A DNA stretch of 21,689 nucleotides, from assembly GCA_964528095.1 (NCBI GenBank), contig CAZGSG010000076.1, forward strand, positions 1 through 21,689, given 5' to 3'. Both the position numbers and the translations under genes were made by a program. The stretch is from CAZGSG01 sp964528095 (lineage in GTDB: Bacteria; Bacteroidota; Bacteroidia; Chitinophagales; Chitinophagaceae). Positions 1 through 7,656 of the stretch are shown here, in pieces (within the stretch, counting starts at the first letter, position 1; each line of letters opens with the position of its first letter). A model generated the notes under the pieces. It had not been told where the DNA came from, made no database searches, and worked only from the letters and a program-made list of their open reading frames with translations.

Positions 1-43
1 AAGGAGCAAGTATGATCGGCTTTTGTAAATAAAAAGCATAGAA

Positions 44-353
44 AGAGATTTCACACAGAGAGATTGAAGAGTTATTTTTCCTGTTCCTGCATTACTAACA
101 GAGCAATAGGTTTCACACAGAGCTAAGGAATAAATGAGGTAAAGAACAGCAAGGCCATTTATACACCTATTATCGTTTGAAATAGAGCGTTAACAGAGCG
201 TTTTCACTGCGTGAAAACAGCACCCCGTTCCAAGACTTCCTTTTCACGCAGTGAAAATGCTCCTTGGCTCACTTGTCCAAACAGATAATGACAGGTCAAA
301 CAAAATAAAAGATCCTTACCTCATTTACTCCTTAACTCTGCGTGAAATCTCTC
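44..353. repeat. Nested inverted-repeat element (intergenic)
   Basis: This gene-free stretch is built as a long interrupted palindrome. Outer arms at about 111-147 and 313-352 are near-complementary (TTTCACACAGAG and GAGGTAAAGAA on the left, the reverse complements with a few changes on the right), and a second partial left arm lies at 44-60. The centre holds two small hairpins that are also inverted copies of each other: 200-218 (GTTTTCACTGCGTGAAAAC) and 241-257 (TTTTCACGCAGTGAAAA). No convincing coding sequence lies in 1-451; short open frames here come from the repeat. I infer a non-autonomous, MITE-like or other dispersed intergenic repeat. It could also act as a transcription end for the permease gene, although no clear T-run follows. 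Confidence 0.6.
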
Positions 354-451
354 ACCCATGTTTTGAGCTTACAGAAACCATTACGCAATTCGATTGGCGA
401 GGTTCAGTTGAGAAGCCTTCCTCGATAGCCGTACAAAGAGATGATAAGATA

Positions 452-1795
452 TTACAAAGCTGCAGGGTCCGCTTTACGAACGATCCTGCTTCTGTTGACA
501 ATAAAATACACAATAGCCCCGGCGAGCGCAATAAGCAAACCCCATAGGGCAAACCATTGAGTAGAATAAAAAAGGAATAACCAGATCAGTATAGATACGA
601 TGACTGGCAAAGGAAATAACCACATCCGGAAAGGCAGTTCCCCTGTTCCAAATCTTTTGCGCAATAAAACAACACCCACAGCCTGTCCGATAAACTGGAT
701 AAGGATACGCATGGCAAGGATGGCGGTGATCACATCTCCCAATCGCATGAACAAACTGAATAAAAATCCGGCCGCGCATAAAAAGATCAGCGAGATATAA
801 GGAAAGTTTTTAGTGGGATGCAATTTTGCGAACACTTTAAAAAAGTTACCATCCTCGGCGGCTGCATACGGCACCCGCGAATAACCAAGTACAACCGCAA
901 ATAAAGAAGCCAGCGCTATACAACAGATCAACACGGTAACAATAATACCGGCATCATGCCCATGCACTCGCTCCATAAATGAACTGACCAGGTATTTATC
1001 ATCGGCCCTTACTGCCTGCCAGGGCATCACACTCATCACGCTGATATTCATCAACAGGTATAATATTGCAATGCCAATAATGGAAATAAAAATACTACGG
1101 GAAATATTCTTGCCGGGATTTTTTATCTCACCTCCTAAATGACATACATTATAATAACCCAGGTAGGCATACACTGTTTTTAATGAACCATAACCGATCG
1201 ATGCCCAGAATGCATGTGTAAAGAATGATTGGTTACCCGGCGGAAATAAATTCACCGTGTGTTGCTGATGTGTGAGACCGCTTACAATGATCCAACCGAT
1301 CGTAAGAATAACAACGGAACCCAATACCACCGATATTTTTCCGATCGTTTCGATTTTCCGGTATAATAAAAGAAAGACAAGAATGACCAGGCCTCCCGAT
1401 ACTAATTTCTGTTGCAGCAACGTAAGGTCCACCAGGTAAGTCAGATACTGGGCAAACCCGATAGCGCCGGAAGCCACTACTAATGGAGCCTGGATGCTGG
1501 TTTGCCAGACAAAAAGAAAACTCATGAACCTGCCGCCTTTTTCTCCAAATGCTATGCGGTGAAAATTATAAGTTCCTCCTGCCAGCGGGTATCTTGACCC
1601 CAGCTCGCTCCAGATCATTCCATCTACCAGTGCGGCAAAAGCCCCAAATATCCACGCCCATAGGAACAACCCATTACTAAACTGACTCACCACAAAAGGC
1701 ATTACAACAAACGGCCCGATACCTACCATATCTATCATATTGATAGAAGTAGCCTGTAGCAGATTTATTTTTCGATTCGTTTGCAGTGTTGACAT
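452..1795 (-). CDS. APC-superfamily amino acid permease
   Basis: A 447-residue, strongly hydrophobic protein with about 12 predicted membrane segments, the usual size for the amino acid-polyamine-organocation family. The first membrane helix contains GIGPF at residues 25-29, matching the broken-helix glycine motif that binds the substrate amino and carboxyl groups in this superfamily. A second family-like stretch, SELGSRYPLAGGTY, follows helix 2 at about residues 64-77. It should sit in the inner membrane and move an amino acid or amine; the substrate cannot be read from the sequence. It lies 232 bp downstream of a co-directional PLP enzyme and is close to cyanophycin synthetase, so arginine, aspartate or a derivative is a reasonable guess but only inference. 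The ATG start is preceded by a cytoplasmic polar N-terminus of about 10 residues, which fits. Confidence 0.85.
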   Translation of the reverse strand: MSTLQTNRKINLLQATSINMIDMVGIGPFVVMPFVVSQFSNGLFLWAWIFGAFAALVDGMIWSELGSRYPLAGGTYNFHRIAFGEKGGRFMSFLFVWQTSIQAPLVVASGAIGFAQYLTYLVDLTLLQQKLVSGGLVILVFLLLYRKIETIGKISVVLGSVVILTIGWIIVSGLTHQQHTVNLFPPGNQSFFTHAFWASIGYGSLKTVYAYLGYYNVCHLGGEIKNPGKNISRSIFISIIGIAILYLLMNISVMSVMPWQAVRADDKYLVSSFMERVHGHDAGIIVTVLICCIALASLFAVVLGYSRVPYAAAEDGNFFKVFAKLHPTKNFPYISLIFLCAAGFLFSLFMRLGDVITAILAMRILIQFIGQAVGVVLLRKRFGTGELPFRMWLFPLPVIVSILIWLFLFYSTQWFALWGLLIALAGAIVYFIVNRSRIVRKADPAAL

Positions 1796-1904
1796 AGAGC
1801 TGCCCTGGTTTTTTGTGATTCTTCAATCCTCTTATATAACTATAGCGAATACAAACATTCAGTTCCTGTTTCTCACATGAATGGTTGCTGTTCATTGGTC
1901 GGCC

Positions 1905-1945
1905 TAATGGTGCTTATCAGCACCTGAATAGCATAGACACCATTA
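1905..1945. other. Alternative inverted repeats in leader of permease gene
   Basis: Two mutually exclusive hairpins can form in this 232-bp gap between the PLP-enzyme gene and the permease gene. The outer one pairs TAATGGTG (1905-1912) with CACCATTA (1938-1945). The inner one pairs GGTGCT (1909-1914) with AGCACC (1919-1924) around a 4-base loop. No T-run follows either stem, so a simple terminator is not supported. It may be an mRNA processing or attenuation structure. Confidence 0.3.
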
Positions 1946-2027
1946 CCTATCCCTGTTGACTGGATAAATAATTTTACTTAAGCCTGGCAGGCAATCTAAA
2001 AAATTATGCTGATACGGTTACAAACAC

Positions 2028-3326
2028 TCAACTCTTTGCAAATGCTGTAATCGCTTCTACTAACACATCAAGATTATTAATTGTTGTGTAGACATTGGGC
2101 GTAATTCTCACCCCGTTTATATTTTCCCATACGATACCCACGGCATGGATCTTATAATTGGCAAATAAAAACGCATCCAGTTCCCCTGGTTTTTTGCCCT
2201 CTATCGCTACATTACCGATAGCACAGCCCCATTTCGGGTTCAGGGAGGTGTTCAATTTGACTTTGGGCACATTTTTTACTTTCTCCATCCAGTAATTCTT
2301 CAGGTAATGAAGACGTTTTTCTTTACGCTGGATGCCGATCATATCATGAAATTCGATGGCTTTGCCTATTGCCTGTTCAATAAAAAATGGCCGGGTGCCC
2401 AGGTTCTCAAACTTCCGGATATCGTCTTTGAGCGGGTCGTCGCTGGTGGCAAAAAGCGGATATAGTTTTTTGATCTTTTCTTTTTTCACGTACAACAGGC
2501 CACTGCCGATCGGCGCATACAGCCATTTATGCAAACTCGAAGCAAAATAATCCGCGTCAAGGTCCGGGATACTAAAATCAAAATGAGCAAAACTATGTGC
2601 GCCATCTACCACTACTTCGATACCCCGCTTATGCGCTTCCTGTGCTATCTTTTTAACTGGTAGTATCTGCCCGTTCCAATTGATGATATGGGTAAGATGT
2701 ACAACTTTGGTTTTAGGGGTAAATGCTTTCACATACTGGTTTACCAAATAGCTTTCATCTTCACTTGGCAGTTCCAGGTTTATCCAGTTCACTTTAATGC
2801 CATCCCTTAACTCACGCTGTTTGTACGCATTGATCATATTTGGATAATCCTGTTTGGAAGCCAGCACTTCATCACCTGCTTTTAATTGCAGACCGAAAAT
2901 AACCGTTTCCAGTCCTTCCGAGGAATTACGGTTGATCGCAATCTCTTCCGGACTACAACCCGCCAGCCTGGCCAGGTTTTTTCTTAATGGCTCCCTTCCC
3001 TGGTCAAGCACCCGCCACATATAATAACTCGGTGCTTCATTACTCAGGTCGTAGTATCTTTTCATCGCATCCTGCACCGTTTTAGGTGCCGGCGACACTC
3101 CCCCATTATTCAGATTGATGATACCGGGTGATACGGTAAAGGACTGCTGAATATAATACCAGAAATCCTCCTCCGTCGCCAGTTCATCTGCTGTCATTCC
3201 CTCCGCGCTGCGGATCGCTTTATCGAAATCGCGCGCCCAAGCTGGCATACTCAATGAAGAAAGGAATGCGGTGGCTGTAAGGGCTCCGGCTTTGTGTAAA
3301 AACTTACGGCGGTTATTCTCTTGCAT
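2028..3326 (-). CDS. Tat-exported class-V aminotransferase-like PLP enzyme (CefD-like)
   Basis: A 432-residue protein. The N-terminus has a twin-arginine signal: R6-R7 in NRRKFLHKAG, a hydrophobic core at about 12-27, and a likely cleavage after PAWA (about residue 31). The rest is a fold-type I, class-V aminotransferase: INLNNGGVSPAP at about 70-81 (substrate-side loop), NRNSSEGLE at about 132-140 (phosphate-binding region), VVDGAHSFAHFD at 239-250 with the cofactor-pairing D241 and H244, and the Schiff-base lysine K267 in SSLHKWLYAP. Closest family resemblance is to isopenicillin N epimerase/cysteine desulfurase-like proteins. In Bacteroidota such exported homologues are widespread but their reaction is not settled; epimerase, lyase or aminotransferase are all possible. 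PLP enzymes folded in the cytoplasm before export fit the Tat route. It is divergent from cphA and upstream of a permease. Confidence 0.85.
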   Translation of the reverse strand: MQENNRRKFLHKAGALTATAFLSSLSMPAWARDFDKAIRSAEGMTADELATEEDFWYYIQQSFTVSPGIINLNNGGVSPAPKTVQDAMKRYYDLSNEAPSYYMWRVLDQGREPLRKNLARLAGCSPEEIAINRNSSEGLETVIFGLQLKAGDEVLASKQDYPNMINAYKQRELRDGIKVNWINLELPSEDESYLVNQYVKAFTPKTKVVHLTHIINWNGQILPVKKIAQEAHKRGIEVVVDGAHSFAHFDFSIPDLDADYFASSLHKWLYAPIGSGLLYVKKEKIKKLYPLFATSDDPLKDDIRKFENLGTRPFFIEQAIGKAIEFHDMIGIQRKEKRLHYLKNYWMEKVKNVPKVKLNTSLNPKWGCAIGNVAIEGKKPGELDAFLFANYKIHAVGIVWENINGVRITPNVYTTINNLDVLVEAITAFAKS

Positions 3327-3381
3327 AAGATCTGATTATAAAAGCAGTTAATTGATTATACGGTAATTTATGAAAAATAAA

Positions 3382-3468
3382 GCTAAGAGATCAAATGAGA
3401 AAACGAGTAAATAGCAACCGGCAAACTTTATTCTTATTTATCTCTTTTCTCTCTTTTGGGCTCTTAGC
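3382..3468. promoter_or_regulatory. Interrupted inverted repeat between divergent PLP enzyme and cphA
   Basis: The 179-bp divergent intergenic region contains two imperfect inverted arms: GCTAAGAG plus an A/G-rich tail at 3382-3403, and the complement ending CTCTTAGC at about 3444-3468, roughly 40 bp apart. The pair lies where promoters of both genes must be. It could be a shared operator or a looped regulator site. I cannot place convincing TAnnTTTG promoter boxes for either gene. Confidence 0.3.
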
Positions 3469-3505
3469 CAAAAAAAACTAACTTCCGAACCAAAGCAACA
3501 ACTTT

Positions 3506-6151
3506 ATGAGAATACTCGAAATAAAAGTATTAAGAGGACCTAATTACTGGAGCGTGCGTCGTGCTAAACTGATCCAGATGAAACTGGATCTCGAGGAAAT
3601 GGAACAATTACCAACAAACAAGATACCCGGTTTTCGCGAACGCCTCGAAGCGCTGATCCCTACATTATACGAACATCGTTGCAGCGAAGGAAACCCCGGT
3701 GGATTTTTTAGCCGCGTGGATGAAGGCACCTGGATGGGCCATGTGATAGAACATATTGCACTTGAGATCATGACGCTGGCAGGAATGGATTGTGGTTTTG
3801 GCAGAACAAGAAGCACCGGCGAGAGAGATGGCCTCTACTATGTTGTATTCGATTATATGGAAGAAGATGCGGGCGTGTACGCTGCAAAAGCTGCTTTCCG
3901 GATTGCCGAAGCGCTCGTAGAAGGAAAGGCTTATAATCTCGAAGAAGATATACAGGAAATGCGGGAGATCCGGGAGGATACAAGACTGGGACCATCTACT
4001 GGTTGTATCGTGGAAGAAGCTGCTAAACGCGGTATACCTTATATCCGGTTAAATAAAAATAGTTTGGTGCAACTCGGTTATGGTGTGAACCAAAAAAGAA
4101 TAAGAGCAACAATCGCTTCCACTACAGGTAATATCGCGGTTGATATAGCTTGTGATAAAGAGGAAACAAAAATGTTGCTCGAAGCAGCAGAGATCCCTGT
4201 GCCGAGAGGAACAGTTATCAGAACAGAAGCCGGCCTGCAGGAGGCTGTGGAAAAATATGGTTATCCTTTAGTGATCAAACCAATTGATGGCAATCATGGA
4301 AAAGGGAATACGACCAATATCACCACCTGGGAACAGGCACTGAAAGCGCTGGAAGCGGCCAAACAATATGGGCGCAGTGTGATCGTTGAAAAATTCATTA
4401 CCGGTTATGATTTCCGTTGCCTGGTGATCAATTATAAATTTGTGTGCGCTGCTTTACGCACGCCCGCATCGGTGATCGGTGATGGAGAACATACTATACA
4501 ATGGCTGATCGATGAAACAAATAAAGATCCTCGTCGCGGGTATGGACATGAAAAAGTGCTGACACAGATCACCATCGACCAGTTTACCCAGAAAATGCTG
4601 GATGAGTTAAATTATACACTGGACACCATACCAGCCAAAGGCGAGCAGGTCCTGGTAAAACCAACAGCGAATCTTTCTACCGGCGGTACATCAACCGATG
4701 TGACGGATGAAGTGCATCCCGCAAATATTTTTATGTGCGAGCGGATTGCCAAAATCATTGGGCTCGATATCTGCGGCATCGATATCATGGCAGCCGATCT
4801 TCGTACGCCTGTCAATGAAAACGGCGGCGCGATCCTCGAGGTAAATGCTGCTCCCGGTTTCCGCATGCATATTGAACCATCTGAAGGATTGGCAAGAAAT
4901 GTAGCCGAGCCCGTGGTAGATATGCTGTTCCCAAAAGGCACCGCCGGCCGTATCCCGATTATTGCGGTAACAGGCACCAATGGAAAAACAACCACTTCCC
5001 GTCTCACTGCGCATATCGCCAAATCAGCGGGTAAAAAAGTAGGATACACGACCAGCGATGGGGTTTATATCCAGAACCAACTCATGATGAAGGGCGATTG
5101 TACAGGTCCGGTCAGTTCCACATTTGTATTAAAAGATCCGACAGTGGATTTCGCCGTACTGGAATGTGCCCGGGGTGGTATCCTTAAATCAGGTCTCGCG
5201 TTTTCCAACTGCGATGTGGCCATCGTCACCAATGTGGCGGCTGACCATATGGGTCTTGGCGGCATCAACACGCTGGAACAGATGGCAAAAGTAAAAGCGG
5301 TATTACCGGAAACGGTTTTCCCGCATGGTTATGCTATTCTGAATGCGGATGATGACCTGGTATATAAAATGAGAGAAGACCTGGATTGTAATGTGGCGCT
5401 GTTCAGCATGGACGAAAATAATCCCCGTATAAAAAAACACTGTAGCAAAGGTGGCCTGGCAACAGTATTTGAAAATGGGTATGTCACCATCATGAAGGGT
5501 ACCTGGAAGATCCGGGTGATGGCTGTCAAAGACATCCCTATTACGTACGAAGGCAAGGCCACACACAATATCCAAAACTGTCTACCCTCAGTACTGGCTA
5601 CTTATCTTTTCCGGGATATCACCATTGAAGATATCCGCTCGGCATTAAGCTCATTCCTGCCCTCGTCCTCCCAGACACCCGGCAGGCTTAATTTTTTCCA
5701 GTTCAGGAACTTCACCGCCCTGGCCGATTTTGCACACAATCCGCACGGACTGCGCCTGCTATGCGATTTTATCAACAAACTCGACTATAAATGGCGGGTA
5801 GGAGTTATCTCCGGTACGGGCGACCGCCGCGATGAGGATATCCGTGAACTGGGCGAGATATCAGCGGCTAATTTCGACGAGATCATTATCCGCTGCGATA
5901 AGAACCTGCGCGGCCGCACGGCAGAGGAAATCATCGGCCTGCTGAAAGAAGGTATCGAAAAGGTGAATCCATCGCTGCCCGTCAAGGTGATACCCGATGA
6001 AAATGAGGCCCTGGAACATATTTACGCCAACTATAAAAAAGGAGCACTATATACAATTATGTGTGATGTAGTGGCCGGCGCGCTCAATAAACTGAAAGAA
6101 TTGAAAGAAAGGGATGAAAAAGAGGGAATTTCAGCGGCCCAGCCGGCATAA
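3506..6151 (+). CDS. cphA: Cyanophycin synthetase
   Basis: An 881-residue protein, the normal length for CphA. It makes the multi-L-arginyl-poly-L-aspartate storage polymer from Asp, Arg and ATP in the cytoplasm. Order of domains: an N-terminal CphA-specific domain (about 1-160, beginning MRILEIKVLRGPN); an ATP-grasp domain (about 200-475) with KPIDGNHGKG near 257, KPTANLSTGGTSTDVTDEVH near 385 and ILEVNAAPGFRMH near 443; and a Mur-ligase-like domain from about 485 with the P-loop GTNGKTTT at about 490, a central ligase region, and DFAHNPHG near 740. In the known enzyme the ATP-grasp part adds Asp to the backbone and the Mur-like part adds Arg to the side chain. No cyanophycinase or isoaspartyl dipeptidase gene is adjacent, although such genes are often linked. 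The ATG is preceded by an A-rich leader; the family N-terminus begins exactly here. Confidence 0.95.
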   Translation: MRILEIKVLRGPNYWSVRRAKLIQMKLDLEEMEQLPTNKIPGFRERLEALIPTLYEHRCSEGNPGGFFSRVDEGTWMGHVIEHIALEIMTLAGMDCGFGRTRSTGERDGLYYVVFDYMEEDAGVYAAKAAFRIAEALVEGKAYNLEEDIQEMREIREDTRLGPSTGCIVEEAAKRGIPYIRLNKNSLVQLGYGVNQKRIRATIASTTGNIAVDIACDKEETKMLLEAAEIPVPRGTVIRTEAGLQEAVEKYGYPLVIKPIDGNHGKGNTTNITTWEQALKALEAAKQYGRSVIVEKFITGYDFRCLVINYKFVCAALRTPASVIGDGEHTIQWLIDETNKDPRRGYGHEKVLTQITIDQFTQKMLDELNYTLDTIPAKGEQVLVKPTANLSTGGTSTDVTDEVHPANIFMCERIAKIIGLDICGIDIMAADLRTPVNENGGAILEVNAAPGFRMHIEPSEGLARNVAEPVVDMLFPKGTAGRIPIIAVTGTNGKTTTSRLTAHIAKSAGKKVGYTTSDGVYIQNQLMMKGDCTGPVSSTFVLKDPTVDFAVLECARGGILKSGLAFSNCDVAIVTNVAADHMGLGGINTLEQMAKVKAVLPETVFPHGYAILNADDDLVYKMREDLDCNVALFSMDENNPRIKKHCSKGGLATVFENGYVTIMKGTWKIRVMAVKDIPITYEGKATHNIQNCLPSVLATYLFRDITIEDIRSALSSFLPSSSQTPGRLNFFQFRNFTALADFAHNPHGLRLLCDFINKLDYKWRVGVISGTGDRRDEDIRELGEISAANFDEIIIRCDKNLRGRTAEEIIGLLKEGIEKVNPSLPVKVIPDENEALEHIYANYKKGALYTIMCDVVAGALNKLKELKERDEKEGISAAQPA

Positions 6152-6165
6152 TTTTTTCAAAACCA

Positions 6166-6197
6166 TTTGGGTACAAAGCGGCCTTCCCTTATTTTTG
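6166..6197 (+). promoter_or_regulatory. Bacteroidota-type promoter of tRNA-Gln
   Basis: TTTG at 6166-6169 and TATTTTTG at 6190-6197, separated by 20 bases, match the primary sigma-factor consensus of this phylum (TTTG, then TAnnTTTG at about -7). The tRNA starts 37 bases after the -7 box, which fits a short precursor leader. Confidence 0.65.
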
Positions 6198-6234
6198 CAC
6201 TCCCAATTCCGGTAACAACCGGGAAAGGTCAGGA

Positions 6235-6305
6235 TGACCCATGGTGTAATGGTAACACTACTGATTTTGGTTCAGTCATTTATGGTTCGAATCCATATGG
6301 GTCAA
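6235..6305 (+). tRNA. tRNA-Gln (anticodon TTG)
   Basis: A 71-nt cloverleaf can be drawn without gaps: acceptor TGACCCA pairs with TGGGTCA, D-stem GTGT/ACAC, anticodon stem ACTGA/TCAGT with loop TTTTGGT (anticodon TTG at 6267-6269), four-base variable loop, and T-arm TATGG-TTCGAAT-CCATA. The discriminator base is A at 6305. The 3' CCA is not encoded; the genome continues CAGAA. The gene has its own promoter box and terminator and is a single-gene unit. Confidence 0.95.
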
Positions 6306-6308
6306 CAG

Positions 6309-6351
6309 AATAGGAGAAATTGATGTTAGAATCGGTTTCTCCTATTTTTTT
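6309..6351 (+). terminator. Rho-independent terminator of tRNA-Gln
   Basis: AATAGGAGAAA (6309-6319) pairs perfectly with TTTCTCCTATT (6336-6346) around a 16-base loop, and the right arm runs into a T-run at 6345-6351. It begins four bases after the tRNA. Confidence 0.85.
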
Positions 6352-6388
6352 GCAGTTAACCCTGACTTTATCTAACCCTGGCCTCTTT

Positions 6389-6692
6389 CTCAGGCGAGCC
6401 TGGGCCTTAAGAATTTTCAACATTCAGAAACCATCGATGGCCCGAGTCACTGTAACACACGCATCAAAAAAACGCTTTTATCCGTTTGTTCTCAGGCGAG
6501 TCTGGGCCCTAAGAATTTTCAACATTCAAAAACATCGTTGGCCCGACTCGCCGTAACACACACAGGAAAAAACTGCTTTTATACATTTTGTTCTCAAGCG
6601 AGTCTGGGCCCTAAGAATTTTCAACATTCAAAAACATCGGTGGCCCGACTCGCCGTCATACACACAGGAAAAAAACTCTTTTATCCGTTTTT
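6389..6692 (+). repeat. Three tandem 102-bp REP-type hairpin repeats
   Basis: Three copies begin CTCAGGCGAG or a close variant at 6389, 6491 and 6593, so the period is exactly 102 bp. Each holds an interrupted palindrome: GGCGAGTCTGGGCC on the left and GGCCCGACTCGCC on the right (in copy 2, 6495-6508 and 6540-6552), complementary except for one bulged T. The roughly 31-base loop contains AAGAATTTTCAACATTCA. Copy 1 is the most degenerate. GC-rich foldback stems with a bulge next to a RAYT gene are the hallmark of REP/BIME substrates of these transposases. Open frames running through here are repeat artefacts. Confidence 0.85.
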
Positions 6693-6732
6693 TCCCCCTT
6701 GCCACTCCAACCATAGACAATACATTGCCTAC

Positions 6733-7326
6733 ATGCCAGTCAAAAGAATCATAACAGCACCCGATGGAATATATTTTATCACTTTCACCTGTTATCACTG
6801 GTGGCCACTTATTGAACTGACGAAAGGATATGATCTTTTCTATAACTGGTTCGATCATTTAAAAAGCTGGGGGCATTATATAAATGGCTATGTGATCATG
6901 CCCAATCATATTCATGCGTTAATCGCCTTCAGGAATACAGGAAAACGAATCAATACGATTGTTGGGAATGGCAAGCGATTTATGGCGTATGAAATAATCA
7001 AACGACTGGAGGCTCAAAATGAACACCAGCTATTGCATCAGTTAAATATCGCAGTAGAAGCTAAAGACCGGAAAAGAAATAAGAAACATGAGGTGTGGGA
7101 AGATTCCTTTGATTGGAAAGAGTGCCGAACGCATAAATATATGCGGCAAAAACTTGACTATATGCACATGAACCCGTGTCGTGGTAAATGGAATCTTGCA
7201 GATGCACCGGCTGACTATGAGCATAGCTCCGCGCGGTTTTATATTAATGGTGAACACGCCGCGTATCCTGTTATGAATTATTTGGAATTGGATGATATCG
7301 ACTTAACAAAACCACTTATAATCTGA
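6733..7326 (+). CDS. REP-associated tyrosine transposase (RAYT, IS200/IS605-like Y1 family)
   Basis: A 197-residue protein from the ATG at 6733; the open frame extends further upstream but only through the REP repeats, so the longer version is rejected. The start MPVKRIITAPDGIYFITF is typical of the family. The HUH metal-binding pair H59/H61 sits in MPNHIHAL, and the likely nucleophilic tyrosine is Y143 in KLDYMHMNP. A late YEHSSARFY at about 162-170 matches the family's C-terminal box. RAYTs are single-domain, single-strand-cutting enzymes that recognise REP foldbacks; they usually are not surrounded by classic insertion-sequence ends. All key residues are present, so the protein may be active. 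It is flanked by three REP-type repeats upstream and a distinct hairpin immediately downstream, and the same ends without the gene occur at 14534-14868. Confidence 0.9.
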   Translation: MPVKRIITAPDGIYFITFTCYHWWPLIELTKGYDLFYNWFDHLKSWGHYINGYVIMPNHIHALIAFRNTGKRINTIVGNGKRFMAYEIIKRLEAQNEHQLLHQLNIAVEAKDRKRNKKHEVWEDSFDWKECRTHKYMRQKLDYMHMNPCRGKWNLADAPADYEHSSARFYINGEHAAYPVMNYLELDDIDLTKPLII

Positions 7327-7327
7327 C

Positions 7328-7410
7328 GGCGAGTTGGGCTGTCTGTCTAAACATTCATCGAAGAAACGCAATGCCCAAACTCACCTAAGAAACTTTAAAT
7401 TCGACTCGGA
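7328..7410 (+). repeat. Right-end hairpin of RAYT element
   Basis: Two bases after the RAYT stop codon is GGCGAGTTGGGC (7328-7339), which pairs with GCCCAAACTCACC (7373-7385). The sequence continues AACTTTAAAT and GACTCGG up to about 7409. The stem shares GGCGAG with the upstream repeats but is otherwise different. The same block recurs at 14784-14868, which supports treating it as the element's right end. Confidence 0.75.
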
Positions 7411-7504
7411 AAGTTTATGGTTGAACAGAAGGACTACAAAAAGGAGAGTGTTTCCGCAGTCAGTGATGGTCTTAAGCAACGACTTCCTACGGTCCAAGGT
7501 ATCA

Positions 7505-7541
7505 TTTACAATAATTTACACTGTTTACATTTTAATTTACA
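7505..7541 (+). promoter_or_regulatory. Four-copy TTTACA array
   Basis: TTTACA occurs at 7505-7510, 7515-7520, 7524-7529 and 7536-7541 in an AT-rich stretch upstream of a small exported-protein gene. The spacing of 9-12 bases is near one helical turn, as for a regulator site with several subunits. This may also be chance low-complexity sequence. Confidence 0.25.
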
Positions 7542-7656
7542 ATCCTGACGCTTCAAGCTGAAAGGATCAAAGTAGTTTCGCTGTATCAAACTTTACCAGG
7601 ATAGGAAAAATAAAAGAGAAGCCTTAAGCGGTTCTGATTTATCAGGAGACAGATCG

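Larger units (their letters stand above)
6389..7410 (+). mobile_element. RAYT/REP element, complete copy
   Basis: Left repeats (6389-6692), a transposase-like gene (6733-7326) and a right-end hairpin (7328-7410) form one unit. Boundaries are inferred by comparison with the gene-less copy at 14534-14868; the outermost shared sequences are CTCAGGCGAGTC on the left and GACTCGG on the right. No target-site duplication is evident, as expected for Y1-type enzymes. Confidence 0.65.

Noticed and set aside
251..547. 98-codon plus-strand open frame
   Set aside because: It starts inside the inverted repeat, overlaps the permease gene end on the other strand and shows no protein features.
6320..6732. 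Open frames through the REP-type repeats, including a 65-residue N-terminal extension of the RAYT protein
   Set aside because: The translated sequence is the repeat itself in tandem; the family N-terminus begins at the ATG at 6733.
7334..7561. 75-codon plus-strand open frame after the RAYT gene
   Set aside because: It reads through the right-end hairpin and an AT-rich spacer, with no domain or signal.
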